Assembly: GCA_964588305.1 (NCBI GenBank)
Contig: CAZPOP010000011.1
Coordinates: 44,493 to 108,492 of the forward strand
Direction: 5' to 3'
DNA length: 64,000 bases
Source: SM1-73 sp964588305
GTDB lineage: Bacteria > Zixibacteria > MSB-5A5 > SM1-73
The notes under the pieces were generated by a model. That model was given only the letters and a program-made list of their open reading frames with translations. It was not told where the DNA came from and searched no databases. Both the position numbers and the translations under genes were made by a program. Position 1 is the stretch's first letter, and the number at the start of each line of letters is the position of its first letter. Shown piece after piece: positions 35,547 through 44,044 of the stretch.

Positions 35547-36500
35547 CTAGTCAGATTGGCGATCCCGGTGCATGTCTCTGAACCACTCTTTAAACAGCTT
35601 ACTCGCCTCCTCGGTTTTTCCCTGTTCCCTGTAAACGAAAGACAGCTTCAGCTTCGCGTTTAGAGCACCGATCTCATCTCCGATTGCTTGAAGCTCATGT
35701 AACGCCTTTTTCCAACACGCAGCCGCATTATCCCATTTCTTTTGACCCCGAAAAATCCAGCCGAGTTCTTGACAGGTACGTGCGGTGCCACGAGAATCAG
35801 CAATCTTCTCCATGATCCTTATAGCGCTCGAATAGTAGTGAATCGTTCTGTCCAATTCGTCTAACACCTCATGCATCCTACCCAGACTAGTGAGAGTCCT
35901 TGCTATCGCAGCCTGATCGCCAGTCTTTTTGAATATCCTCAAGGCTCGCCTATAGAACTTGATAGCTTTGTACTGCTCAAAGGCATGAAAGTCTCCCAGA
36001 TTAGAGTAAGTCTGAGCCATCCCGCGCTCATCACCAATTCTCTCTTTAATCTTTAAACTCTTCTCGAAAAACTCCAGCGCTTTGTCTCGCTCCTGTAAGG
36101 TGTCACAAGCCAGCCCCAAGTTGTTAAAAACGGCAGCTTGAGCTCGCTCATCTGCCGCGTGTTCCGCGCACGTCAGCGCCTCTTCCCACATCTTGTGAGC
36201 TTCTTTCCAGCGCGGTCGAAACCAACGTGACCTGAGGTCGGTGCAGAAGCAGTTTCCAATGACCAGCAGTAGCGCCGATTTTTCGCTTCCCGTCACCTGC
36301 AGCCCAAGGCATTTTTTAAAGCATTCGAGTGCCCCAGCGTCATCATGGTTTGCCATAAGAGCGAGACCCTTTCCGAAGAGGTCTTTCTTTTTCTCATCTT
36401 TGGTTTTAGGAAGGCCATTGAAATAAAAACCGACCTCGAACATTGCCGTCTTGATTCTTCCGATATCTCGTTGCAGTTTCAGGTTCATGCCCTCCTCCAT
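35547..36500 (-). CDS. TPR-repeat protein, paralogue of the gene at 46094-47518
   Basis: 317 residues with about six tetratricopeptide units of about 40 residues (type GDERGMAQTYSNLGD). There is no signal peptide or membrane helix. The N-terminal 100 residues match the other TPR protein: GLPKTKDEKKKDLFGKG vs GLPETKDKKKKALFEKG and KSALLLVIGNCF vs KSALLNLMGNCF. The repeats here are divergent, unlike the near-identical repeats of the paralogue. A protein-interaction role is likely but the partner is unknown. Confidence 0.8.
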   Translation of the reverse strand: MEEGMNLKLQRDIGRIKTAMFEVGFYFNGLPKTKDEKKKDLFGKGLALMANHDDAGALECFKKCLGLQVTGSEKSALLLVIGNCFCTDLRSRWFRPRWKEAHKMWEEALTCAEHAADERAQAAVFNNLGLACDTLQERDKALEFFEKSLKIKERIGDERGMAQTYSNLGDFHAFEQYKAIKFYRRALRIFKKTGDQAAIARTLTSLGRMHEVLDELDRTIHYYSSAIRIMEKIADSRGTARTCQELGWIFRGQKKWDNAAACWKKALHELQAIGDEIGALNAKLKLSFVYREQGKTEEASKLFKEWFRDMHRDRQSD

Positions 36501-36676
36501 AGTCCGGGAACTGATTTGCCCGTCAATTCAGCAAACCGCTGATTTACGTAAGCTGGCCCGATGAATCAAGCACCTACATCTCCCGCAGGCCAAAGCTCAT
36601 TTGAGTCAGGTGACCTGCGGCTACCAACCGTTAGAGATTCTTCGCCCTTCGGGCTCAGAATGACACAGAGTCAGGA

Positions 36677-36694
36677 GGTCGCAGAAATGCGACC
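36677..36694. repeat. 18-bp palindrome GGTCGCA-N4-TGCGACC
   Basis: Identical in layout to 45873-45890, and both are followed by GGTACA. It belongs to a dispersed palindrome family and lies just downstream of the transglutaminase gene stop. Confidence 0.6.
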
Positions 36695-36714
36695 GGTACA
36701 CAAACAACATCCGC

Positions 36715-38346
36715 TTACTCTGTTTCCTCCGTTGACTTCAATGGTGACCATTCGCCGATGTGTTCGGTGTAGACTTTGCATTTGCCGGAGGAGGTCCATT
36801 TTTCGTTGGAGTTGTATCCCCACTCCAAGTATTCTGACCCGCCGCCGCCTGTGGTGGTGATCAGGTAGCGATTCCTCAAATTGCCAATCGCGCTTGCCTG
36901 CTGTGCCGGCTCTTCGTAGTCTCCGCCCGAAGGATCGACCGGTATCCAGCCGTAATTGGGAAGATATATCTCCACCCAGCGGTGAAATACCTCGTCGGCT
37001 GAAGCATCGTCTCCTCTTATGGCCACAGACCCAACGTATCTGGCAGGGATTCCGGCGGCGCGGCACATGGAAATGTAAACGAAGCTGTATTCAGAGCACG
37101 AACCGGTTCCTCTTGCGAGCACCGTAGGAGCAATGTTCCATCCGCCGGCCAACTCGTATTGGATGTGATCGATCACATAGTTGAAAATCTTCCGGGCAAT
37201 CCAGTAGGGGTTAGTCTCGTTCCCTAACGCATTACCGACAGATTTTTGGATAAACGGATCGTTGATCGAGAATTTGCTGTCGTCGGCCAGGTATTTCTCC
37301 TTTATCGAGTTAGGAATATCATCCAAACTTCCCACCTTTTCCGGAAAGATATAATATCTTGTGCTGAAGATTTTTGCTTTCACCTTCATTCCCACGGAAA
37401 CGAATTCTGTGCTTTTCAGATCCTGAAAATTGTAGTGGGCTACTTTTTGACCCCATTTGTCAGTCAGGAATTCAGAGGGTGGAGCGGTATATTCGATCTC
37501 CGATATGAGTTCCTGGTTGTCCCGATTTTCGGGCACAGCTATATAAATGTCCAAATCCTCAATCGTGCCCGGTCCGTAGTTTCTGAATTGATGGGTATAC
37601 TCCAGAACCTCTTCTTTTTCATCCGTCCGGGAAAATTTCTGATCATCGAAGATTTTTATCTGATAGATTTGATCAGTCTGATAATCCACATTCCATAAAT
37701 TCTTGCCGTCCCACGCCAGGCCACGCGCGTAAGGAGCGGGTGCGTCGAAAAACAGGATCACGTCACCTCTTTCCGGCGTGATCATGTAGATCATGTTGCT
37801 GATTCTATCGGAGACCCACAGATATCTCCCGTCATAGGTTAGACCGCAAGGGTATCTAGAGGGAGCAGGGATGGACATAATTGTGGTTCCATCTTCGGTA
37901 CTGATTTGATTAATTTCGTTCTTTGCATCGTCGACAATCCAGAGATATTTCCCATCCCAGGCCAGTCCCTCTGGCCTGTCACAGGGAGCCCATAACGTCT
38001 TAACCGCAGTCCCAGTCTTGGGATCGATTTGATAGATAAAATAGTCCTCCTCCGATGCATCCAGGTTCCACAGGAACTTTCCATCCCAGGTCAAACCCAG
38101 TGGTCGGTATCCGGGAGAGGGCAGAGAATCTATTAAGCTCCCATCTTTGGGATCGATCTTGTAGATCATGTCCGTTTTGCGATCGCAATTCCAAAGATAC
38201 TTGCCATCAAAGGTTAAACCGGTAGGGCATGAACCAGGAGATGCAAATTGATTCTCAATATCGCCTGTGACGCCAAAGGCGTTGATCGAGAATGCGCAAA
38301 GAGAGAGAAAGAGAATGGTTGCCGTAAACCCGTTAAGCTTCTTCAT
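36715..38346 (-). CDS. Secreted beta-propeller/transglutaminase-like protein
   Basis: The start is ATG 38346 behind AAAGGAGG; a longer frame has no signal. 543 residues: a signal peptide (about 1-23), then five blade-like repeats of the form GLxWDGKxLWxxD (about 40-250), a beta-rich linker, and a transglutaminase-core domain. The putative catalytic triad is Cys in TGSCSEYSFVYI, His in VFHRWVEIYL and Asp in WIPVDPSGG. It is exported; it may cross-link or cleave envelope substrates, or act as a protease-like enzyme. The paired lipoprotein gene lies 80 nt upstream. Confidence 0.82.
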   Translation of the reverse strand: MKKLNGFTATILFLSLCAFSINAFGVTGDIENQFASPGSCPTGLTFDGKYLWNCDRKTDMIYKIDPKDGSLIDSLPSPGYRPLGLTWDGKFLWNLDASEEDYFIYQIDPKTGTAVKTLWAPCDRPEGLAWDGKYLWIVDDAKNEINQISTEDGTTIMSIPAPSRYPCGLTYDGRYLWVSDRISNMIYMITPERGDVILFFDAPAPYARGLAWDGKNLWNVDYQTDQIYQIKIFDDQKFSRTDEKEEVLEYTHQFRNYGPGTIEDLDIYIAVPENRDNQELISEIEYTAPPSEFLTDKWGQKVAHYNFQDLKSTEFVSVGMKVKAKIFSTRYYIFPEKVGSLDDIPNSIKEKYLADDSKFSINDPFIQKSVGNALGNETNPYWIARKIFNYVIDHIQYELAGGWNIAPTVLARGTGSCSEYSFVYISMCRAAGIPARYVGSVAIRGDDASADEVFHRWVEIYLPNYGWIPVDPSGGDYEEPAQQASAIGNLRNRYLITTTGGGGSEYLEWGYNSNEKWTSSGKCKVYTEHIGEWSPLKSTEETE

Positions 38347-38371
38347 TGTACGTTCCTCCTTTCGGGGATGA

Positions 38372-38392
38372 GGACAGGGACAAGCCCTGTCC
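38372..38392. repeat. 21-bp palindrome GGACAGGG-N5-CCCTGTCC
   Basis: Arms match those of the palindromes at 45810-45832 and 47721-47743, which have a slightly longer stem. It sits between the lipoprotein gene and the transglutaminase-like gene. Confidence 0.6.
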
Positions 38393-38426
38393 CTACGATT
38401 GACTTGTTTCCTGGATGAAGAATGGT

Positions 38427-38861
38427 TCAATCTTTGAAATAGTAGATTCTCCAGGCATTGTCCTTCTTGTAGAGCTTGGTTCTGGTATAGAGCATCAATC
38501 CGGTCTTCTGATCGACGAAGGTAACCTCCACCAAGGCCTCGTCCCCCTCAGTCTCCTCCTTGTTCACCACGATCATCTTGTTTTGCCATTTCAGGCGGGT
38601 GGCGCCACTTCCCAAAAGTTTGCTCCTGAGCTGCTCTTTGACTTCAGGGAACGCGTCCGCCCTCTGTTCGGGTGGGAGGTCTTTCAGCTTCTCTTGAGTG
38701 AACTTGTCCAGGTCGAGGTATTTTTCAATGGTAGTGGTATCGTCCTTATTGACTGCCTCCATGAAATCCATAACCACAACTCTGGGGCTGGGACTTCTGC
38801 CGCAGTAACAGGCTGAAAGGAATACCAGAAGCAAGAAGAGGGTCGGAATTTTCCTGGCCAT
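38427..38861 (-). CDS. Small lipoprotein, DUF4878/SnoaL-like
   Basis: 144 residues with a lipobox FLSAC (Cys18). The rest is a compact alpha+beta domain of the NTF2-like class: VVVMDFMEAVNKDDTTTIEKYLD at the start and a long run of beta strands ending AWRIYYFKD. Function unknown. It is 80 nt upstream of the transglutaminase-like gene on the same strand, with a palindrome between, so co-transcription is plausible. Confidence 0.75.
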   Translation of the reverse strand: MARKIPTLFLLLVFLSACYCGRSPSPRVVVMDFMEAVNKDDTTTIEKYLDLDKFTQEKLKDLPPEQRADAFPEVKEQLRSKLLGSGATRLKWQNKMIVVNKEETEGDEALVEVTFVDQKTGLMLYTRTKLYKKDNAWRIYYFKD

Positions 38862-39250
38862 TTTCCTCCTTTGTGTTAAGACAGCTTTGTTTTTTTCTCA
38901 ACCTAAAACGGAATCTGTAGAAAAAGATACCGGCAGGGAATGAATTGTCAACAGGATTTTTGTATCCGTCTGCAGCCAGCGAAGAGAAAAGACTCCACTT
39001 GTCATGCCGAGTCAAGCAACGGATCCTTCTTATGAGATTCTTCGTCCCGCCGGAGGCGGGATTGGTCAATCACGAGGAGCCCGCAAGAGGTATGAAATGC
39101 ATGCTTCACACCACAGGCGGGAGAAGACCGACAACCAGCGCAGTGATCTACGATGAGAAGGTTGGCGCGAATGCTCCTAATAAAAACAGCCGCTTGTCAA
39201 CACGACCAGCAGCCAATGTATTCAAGAAGAACAGATGTATTCAGTGTCTC
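38862..39250. other. Gene-free stretch
   Basis: 389 nt without a supported gene. The only notable item is the palindrome CCCGCCGGAGGCGGG at 39046-39060, which recurs on the other strand at 63506-63520. Confidence 0.5.
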
Positions 39251-41773
39251 TTAGGTGATGATCCCCATCTCGATTCTGTTCTGCCATTCTTCTATTTTCC
39301 GGGAATATTCCGTCATAAGCGCTTCAGCCCTAGCTGGATCCTTGGCTTCGGCATATATGTGAAATGTGGCTTTTCTTCGATCGGGCATCACCAAAACCCA
39401 GGAATCCTCGTTTATAACCCTTACTCCGTCCACCAGTTCTCGATTGAGGTTTTCGGTGTATTTGGAAAGCTGCCTCATTACCTGTCCCTTTCTTGCCCAG
39501 GAACAGGGGACCGCTCGTTTCAGCATAATAAACTTGTCCCACTTACTTCTCAGGATTCCCAGGCTTCTTCCGTTTCTGGCCAGAAGCTCCAATATCTTGG
39601 CCACGTCAAACATGGCATCCGCCCCCAACTGAAATCCGGGAAAGATGAACCCTCCCCTGGTTCCCCCGACGAAATCGACCCCCAGGTCGGACAGGGCATC
39701 CATCATGGCCAGATGGTCATTTCTGACCCGGATCACCCTCACCCCGTACTCTTGGGCAATCTCCTCCACTCCCATGGAGGCAACCACCGGCACGGCGATT
39801 TTCTGGGCTTGGGTGCATCTTAAAAACAGGGATGTCACGATCAAAAGCAGAAGATCGGAGTTTATGATCTCACCCTGTTCATCCACCACCGAGAGTTTCT
39901 CTGCCCCCGGGTCAAAAAGAAAACCAATGTTCGCATTCAAAGACTTGACGATAGAGGAAAGCTGCCGGATGGACTGCTCACGTTTTTCGCCGGTCCGATA
40001 GAGCTTCTTGGGATCGAGGTAGGCGTTCAGGGAGATCACCTCACATCCCAGGGAGCCAATGATGGAAGGGAAAACCTCACAGGCCAACCCGCTGGAGTAG
40101 TCCAATACCACCTTGAAATTGGCTTCCTTTATCTTTTCCGTGTCAATGGCTTTCAGGAAACCTTCGCGGTAAGACTCGATCACCCTCTGGGGGAAATCCA
40201 GTTGTCCCGTTTCCTCGGGGGCCGCTCTTCTAAAATCTTCCCTGAAGAAGAGTCTTTCGACTGCTTTGGTCTTATGAATAGGAAGGTCCTGTCCGTCTCC
40301 GTCAAAGAAAATGACGTCAATCTGTCTTTCGTCAAGAGGCGAGCGCCTGACATGTATGCCCCCGTGTTCTCTTCCGAATTTCAATTCATATCTGACCAAG
40401 GGAATGGGAAGGGTCCTTAAATCATGAACGTTTACCCCTGCGGAGAGAAGCCCGCAGATTAGGGCCCGATGGATCATGCGGGAGGATTTGTCGGTATCCC
40501 GGCTGGTGAGCACTACCCCTCCCTTGCCCACCAAGGCACCGAAGGCTGCTCCCAATTTGACGGCGAACTCGGGAGTAAGCTCCAGATTGCCGATTCCGGT
40601 CACCTTGGCATCGGTGAAGAGTTCTCGATTCCATTTTTCCCCCCAGACCAAACTGGAAGAAAGGATGGAGCCCTCCTCCACCTCCTTGCCGGGCCAGACC
40701 TTCACATTGGTTTTGATCTTGGCCCCTCCTCCGATGCGGCAGTTTTCTGAGACGAGGGAATTCTCGAATAGAACCACCTCATCTTCGATTTTCGTATTAT
40801 TGGCTACAATGGCTTCGGTCACTATGCTTCTCTTTCCAACTGTGGAGTCCTTCCATATGATGGATCGGTCCAGATTAACCTCCTCACCGATCTGGACGTT
40901 TTTTCCTATCACGGAATTATATATGTATGAGCCGGAACCAATCTTTGCATCGTTTCCGATGATAACAGTTCCCTTGAACCCAACCTTCTCGCCCACCTTA
41001 ACGTTCTTCCCAACCCAGATATTGGCAGTCTCTCTGCGCAGCAGATTCCCCTCTATTTCCACCGTCACGTTCCCGTCTAAGATGTCTTGATGAGCCAGGA
41101 AGTATTCCTCCAGATTGCCGACGTCCCGCCAGTAGTCTGAAGCCACGTATCCGTATAGTTTTTTGTCTTTCTCCAACATGCCGGGGAAGAGATTCTTGCT
41201 GAAATCGAACTCCTCATGATAAGGAACGTCCTGTAGCACTTCAGGCTCAAGAATATAGATGCCGGTGTTGACGGTATCGCTGAAAACCTCCCCCCAGGTG
41301 GGCTTTTCCAGGAATCTGGAGATTCTTCCGTCCTCTTTGGTTATCACCACCCCATAGGACAGGGGATTCTCCATGCGGGTAAGCACCATGGTGGCCGAAG
41401 CTTTGTTTTTCATATGAAAATCGATGGCGCTTTCCAAATCCAGATCGGTCAGAACGTCCGCGGAAATGATCAAAAACCTCTCTTTTAGGAGATGCTCTGC
41501 ATTCTTCACGCTTCCTGCGGTTCCGTAATCCTCCTGTGCCTGAACGTATTCGATCTTCACCCCGAATTTCGAGCCATCCCCAAAATAGCTTTTTATCTCC
41601 TCCGGCTGGAAATAGAGCACGGCCACGATATCTGTGAGGCCGTGTTTTCTCAGGAGGTTAATGATATGCTCCATCATAGGTTTATTTGCCATGTAGACCA
41701 TGGGTTTGGGGAGGCTGCAGGAAAGTGGTCTTAAGCGGGTGCCAAATCCGCCTGCCATGATTACCGTCTTCAT
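39251..41773 (-). CDS. Sugar nucleotidyltransferase fused to divergent phosphomannomutase-like domain
   Basis: 840 residues. Residues about 1-230 are an NDP-sugar pyrophosphorylase domain (MAGGFGTRLRPL, TAGSVKNA). Hexapeptide left-handed beta-helix repeats follow (about 250-370), then an alpha-D-phosphohexomutase-like domain (about 375-840). The mutase phosphoserine loop (normally TASHNP) reads VRRSPLDE, and the Mg-binding DPDGDR motif reads FDPGAEKL, so mutase activity is doubtful. Comparable actinobacterial fusion proteins are annotated as mannose-1-phosphate guanylyltransferase. Likely function is GDP-mannose or related NDP-sugar supply for polysaccharides. Confidence 0.85.
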   Translation of the reverse strand: MKTVIMAGGFGTRLRPLSCSLPKPMVYMANKPMMEHIINLLRKHGLTDIVAVLYFQPEEIKSYFGDGSKFGVKIEYVQAQEDYGTAGSVKNAEHLLKERFLIISADVLTDLDLESAIDFHMKNKASATMVLTRMENPLSYGVVITKEDGRISRFLEKPTWGEVFSDTVNTGIYILEPEVLQDVPYHEEFDFSKNLFPGMLEKDKKLYGYVASDYWRDVGNLEEYFLAHQDILDGNVTVEIEGNLLRRETANIWVGKNVKVGEKVGFKGTVIIGNDAKIGSGSYIYNSVIGKNVQIGEEVNLDRSIIWKDSTVGKRSIVTEAIVANNTKIEDEVVLFENSLVSENCRIGGGAKIKTNVKVWPGKEVEEGSILSSSLVWGEKWNRELFTDAKVTGIGNLELTPEFAVKLGAAFGALVGKGGVVLTSRDTDKSSRMIHRALICGLLSAGVNVHDLRTLPIPLVRYELKFGREHGGIHVRRSPLDERQIDVIFFDGDGQDLPIHKTKAVERLFFREDFRRAAPEETGQLDFPQRVIESYREGFLKAIDTEKIKEANFKVVLDYSSGLACEVFPSIIGSLGCEVISLNAYLDPKKLYRTGEKREQSIRQLSSIVKSLNANIGFLFDPGAEKLSVVDEQGEIINSDLLLLIVTSLFLRCTQAQKIAVPVVASMGVEEIAQEYGVRVIRVRNDHLAMMDALSDLGVDFVGGTRGGFIFPGFQLGADAMFDVAKILELLARNGRSLGILRSKWDKFIMLKRAVPCSWARKGQVMRQLSKYTENLNRELVDGVRVINEDSWVLVMPDRRKATFHIYAEAKDPARAEALMTEYSRKIEEWQNRIEMGIIT

Positions 41774-41882
41774 GTCCTTTTCCTTCTATACATCACCTGG
41801 CTGGCCGGAAAGAACCAGATACGACCACACAAAATCAAAAATGAAAAAAGGAAAATTAAAAATCACAATTCAAAGCTCAAAA

Positions 41883-42599
41883 TTAGGTTTCTCTTTTGCC
41901 TCTAAGGGCAGTTGTGTTTTTCAGATTACTTTTGGTGAGATTCCCCAGAAGTCTCCTCTGAAAAATTGAAATCACGTCCCCGAAATCCCTGAATTCAAAA
42001 TACTCTATCTTCTCTTTTTCGCAAAATGCTTTCAGATCGTTCTTGGCGAAGACGAAATCTGCCTCTCCAATGGCGCACTTATCCGAGAGCCCGTCGCCTA
42101 TATATACGACCTTTTGATTTGGTCCTCTTAAATTCTCTAAATGATATTTCTTGCAGTTACCGCAATTCCCGCATCCTTTGTCGTAGTAAGGGAACTCCGG
42201 CACCAGCCTCTTGTCTTGGAATCGTACGGTATTGGAATAGAAGGGTATGTCCTGCAATCGGTACTTCCTTAAGATCAGTTCGATATAGTAGTCGAGGCCG
42301 TCGCTTACAATCACTGTTCTTACCTTGTCCCTTTTACAAAGATCGACAAAATCCGAAAAATGTTCATCGATTTTCTGGGACAAGGCGAAATTCTTCAACT
42401 CCTTTTCTGTGATCTCAATCAATTCGCATTCCTTCTCCAGGCACTCCCTGGAGCTGATTCTCCCTTTCAGCCATTCCGAAACGATTTTCTTGCTCTTTCC
42501 TTTCGAAAAGCTATTGAACAAATGGGCGCCGACGTCTTTCTGGGTGACGGTCCCATCAAAATCCACCAGAACCAGTATGTTCCCACTTCTTGAGTCCAT
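41883..42599 (-). CDS. HAD-family phosphatase, MtnX-like
   Basis: 238 residues from ATG 42599 (a TTG at 42611 overlaps the upstream stop). HAD motifs: VLVDFDGTVTQKD (motif I nucleophile Asp), IVSDGLDYYI (motif II), and YIGDGLSDKCA (motif IV). The cluster CGNCGNCKKYH is common in MtnX-type enzymes. MtnX acts in methionine salvage, but no other salvage gene is here, so the substrate is unsettled. It is the last gene of a likely three-gene unit with the DUF1634 and TauE genes. Confidence 0.78.
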   Translation of the reverse strand: MDSRSGNILVLVDFDGTVTQKDVGAHLFNSFSKGKSKKIVSEWLKGRISSRECLEKECELIEITEKELKNFALSQKIDEHFSDFVDLCKRDKVRTVIVSDGLDYYIELILRKYRLQDIPFYSNTVRFQDKRLVPEFPYYDKGCGNCGNCKKYHLENLRGPNQKVVYIGDGLSDKCAIGEADFVFAKNDLKAFCEKEKIEYFEFRDFGDVISIFQRRLLGNLTKSNLKNTTALRGKRET

Positions 42600-42607
42600 T
42601 GCTAGAA

Positions 42608-42964
42608 TCAAATCAAAATGGAGATGATATTGGCCAGGAGGATGATCAAAACTCCCGACGCTATCAAGAGATATTTGTAATCCTTTTCCAAAAAGAAGGA
42701 GAGACCGGCGGTGATCACCCTCAATAAGGGTGTAAGCATCATCACCAGAATTCCCAGGTTTAAAAGGGTTAGGGGACTCCTATCTTTCAAGTGAGAGAAA
42801 AAGCCAGAGAAAGACAGAGGTTTCGATTGTAATCGCGCCGTGGACGTTTGGTCGGAAAGCAGAAGCGCGAACAGACCGGCAAGGAGCAATACGGCAGCAG
42901 CATAAGAGCCGACCAGAAGGACGTTGCCCACCCAAACGTCTATTTTATCTTTTTTGTTATTCAT
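42608..42964 (-). CDS. DUF1634 membrane protein
   Basis: 118 residues with three transmembrane helices (about 12-34, 67-87 and 94-117). DUF1634 proteins are typically encoded next to TauE/SafE permeases, as here (5-nt gap to the permease gene upstream). A partner or regulator of the transporter is likely, but no function is proven. Confidence 0.82.
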   Translation of the reverse strand: MNNKKDKIDVWVGNVLLVGSYAAAVLLLAGLFALLLSDQTSTARLQSKPLSFSGFFSHLKDRSPLTLLNLGILVMMLTPLLRVITAGLSFFLEKDYKYLLIASGVLIILLANIISILI

Positions 42965-42969
42965 CCATT

Positions 42970-43755
42970 CTAGAATAGAAAACCAAGGTTAAGTCCTTTC
43001 AGCAACATCTCAAGGGACAAGTATAGAAGTACTATTATGAAAGCTCTTTTCATATATTCCGTCTTTATGAGGTGAAGCATTCTCGATCCTATCAGGGCTC
43101 CCAGGAAAACTCCGATCATGGTCGATCCGGAGACTAAAAGATCCACCTCTCCACGCGCGAAGTAGACGAAGGCCCCGGCAGTGGCCGTCACCCCGATCAT
43201 GAAATTGCTGGTGGCAGCGGCTACCTTCAAAGGAACTCCCATCAGAAGATACATGGTGGGGACCTTGATCACTCCGCCTCCCACCCCCAAAAGCCCGGAG
43301 ATATTGCCGGCAAAAAACGAAGCCCCCATGCCCAAAGGTAAATTGTTGACTTGATAATCTTCTGGATTCGACGAATCTGCTTCAAGGTTTTTCTCCGCCC
43401 TCTTGCGAGTCATGGAAAAGGCGATGTAAGCCAACAGTAGAGAAAAAAGGATGGCTAAAACCTCTGGCTTGATGATTCCTGCCACCAATCCACCTACAAT
43501 TGCTCCGATTGTGGTTGCCAGCTCCAGGGTCATTCCCAATCTGATGTCGGCCATGTGCTTTTTGACGTACAAGCTTGCGGCTCCACTGGAGGTGGCGATA
43601 ACGCAGATTAGGGACGTTCCCACGGCCTCCTTCATGGGAATCCCGAAGACCAGAGTCAACATGGGGATGATCAAGACTCCGCCGCCTAATCCCAGAAGCG
43701 ACCCGAATAGCCCCGCAATCAATCCCCCTATTGCCATAAAAGAGTACTCTGCCAA
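42970..43755 (-). CDS. TauE/SafE-family anion exporter
   Basis: 261 residues, about eight transmembrane helices in two homologous halves, each starting with a glycine-rich motif (GLLGLGGGVLIIPML and GLLGVGGGVIKVPTM). Members export sulfite or organosulfonate-related anions. The start is TTG 43755 or ATG 43737. It is the first gene of the unit permease-DUF1634-HAD phosphatase. Confidence 0.85.
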   Translation of the reverse strand: MAEYSFMAIGGLIAGLFGSLLGLGGGVLIIPMLTLVFGIPMKEAVGTSLICVIATSSGAASLYVKKHMADIRLGMTLELATTIGAIVGGLVAGIIKPEVLAILFSLLLAYIAFSMTRKRAEKNLEADSSNPEDYQVNNLPLGMGASFFAGNISGLLGVGGGVIKVPTMYLLMGVPLKVAAATSNFMIGVTATAGAFVYFARGEVDLLVSGSTMIGVFLGALIGSRMLHLIKTEYMKRAFIIVLLYLSLEMLLKGLNLGFLF

Positions 43756-43840
43756 TTTTTATCTCTCAATGATTGTTAGTCTTCGTGGCCCAAAAGGTCT
43801 AACTCATTTGTCCGTAAGTGAAGAGCAGAAACAGAAAGCT

Positions 43841-43930
43841 GAGATTGCTTCGTCGCCACGCCTTTGGCGGGACTCCTCGCAAAGAGGTGATCTCTTCTGT
43901 GTCATTGCGAGCCGAAGGCGAAGCAATCTC
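43841..43930. repeat. 90-bp element with 12-bp terminal inverted repeats
   Basis: GAGATTGCTTCG (43841-43852) and CGAAGCAATCTC (43919-43930) are perfect arms around 66 nt that carry further small palindromes (GCCACGCCTTTGGCGGG, CTCGCAAAGAG). The element is a candidate MITE-sized or REP-pair repeat in the gap between the TauE and CtpA genes. Confidence 0.65.
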
Positions 43931-43962
43931 GTCTCCTCATTGGGTGGACGGCGGAAATTCTG

Positions 43963-44035
43963 CGCAGGCTAAAGCCTGCGGCTCTCTTGTCTGCAAGCCG
44001 ACTGCATGTTTAAAGAGGCAAAGCTGAAGCTTTGC
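43963..44035. repeat. Two AGCxxxGC-type palindromes
   Basis: CGCAGGCTAAAGCCTGCG at 43963-43980 and GCAAAGCTGAAGCTTTGC at 44018-44035, the second followed by ACTCC. Both resemble the hairpins at 28169-28184 and 47558-47575, which are preceded by GGAGTGC. Confidence 0.6.
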
Positions 44036-44044
44036 ACTCCAGAA

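Noticed and set aside
38945..39823. 292-codon plus-strand open frame
   Set aside because: It is antisense to the well-supported nucleotidyltransferase fusion gene and to intergenic DNA, with no start signal or family match.
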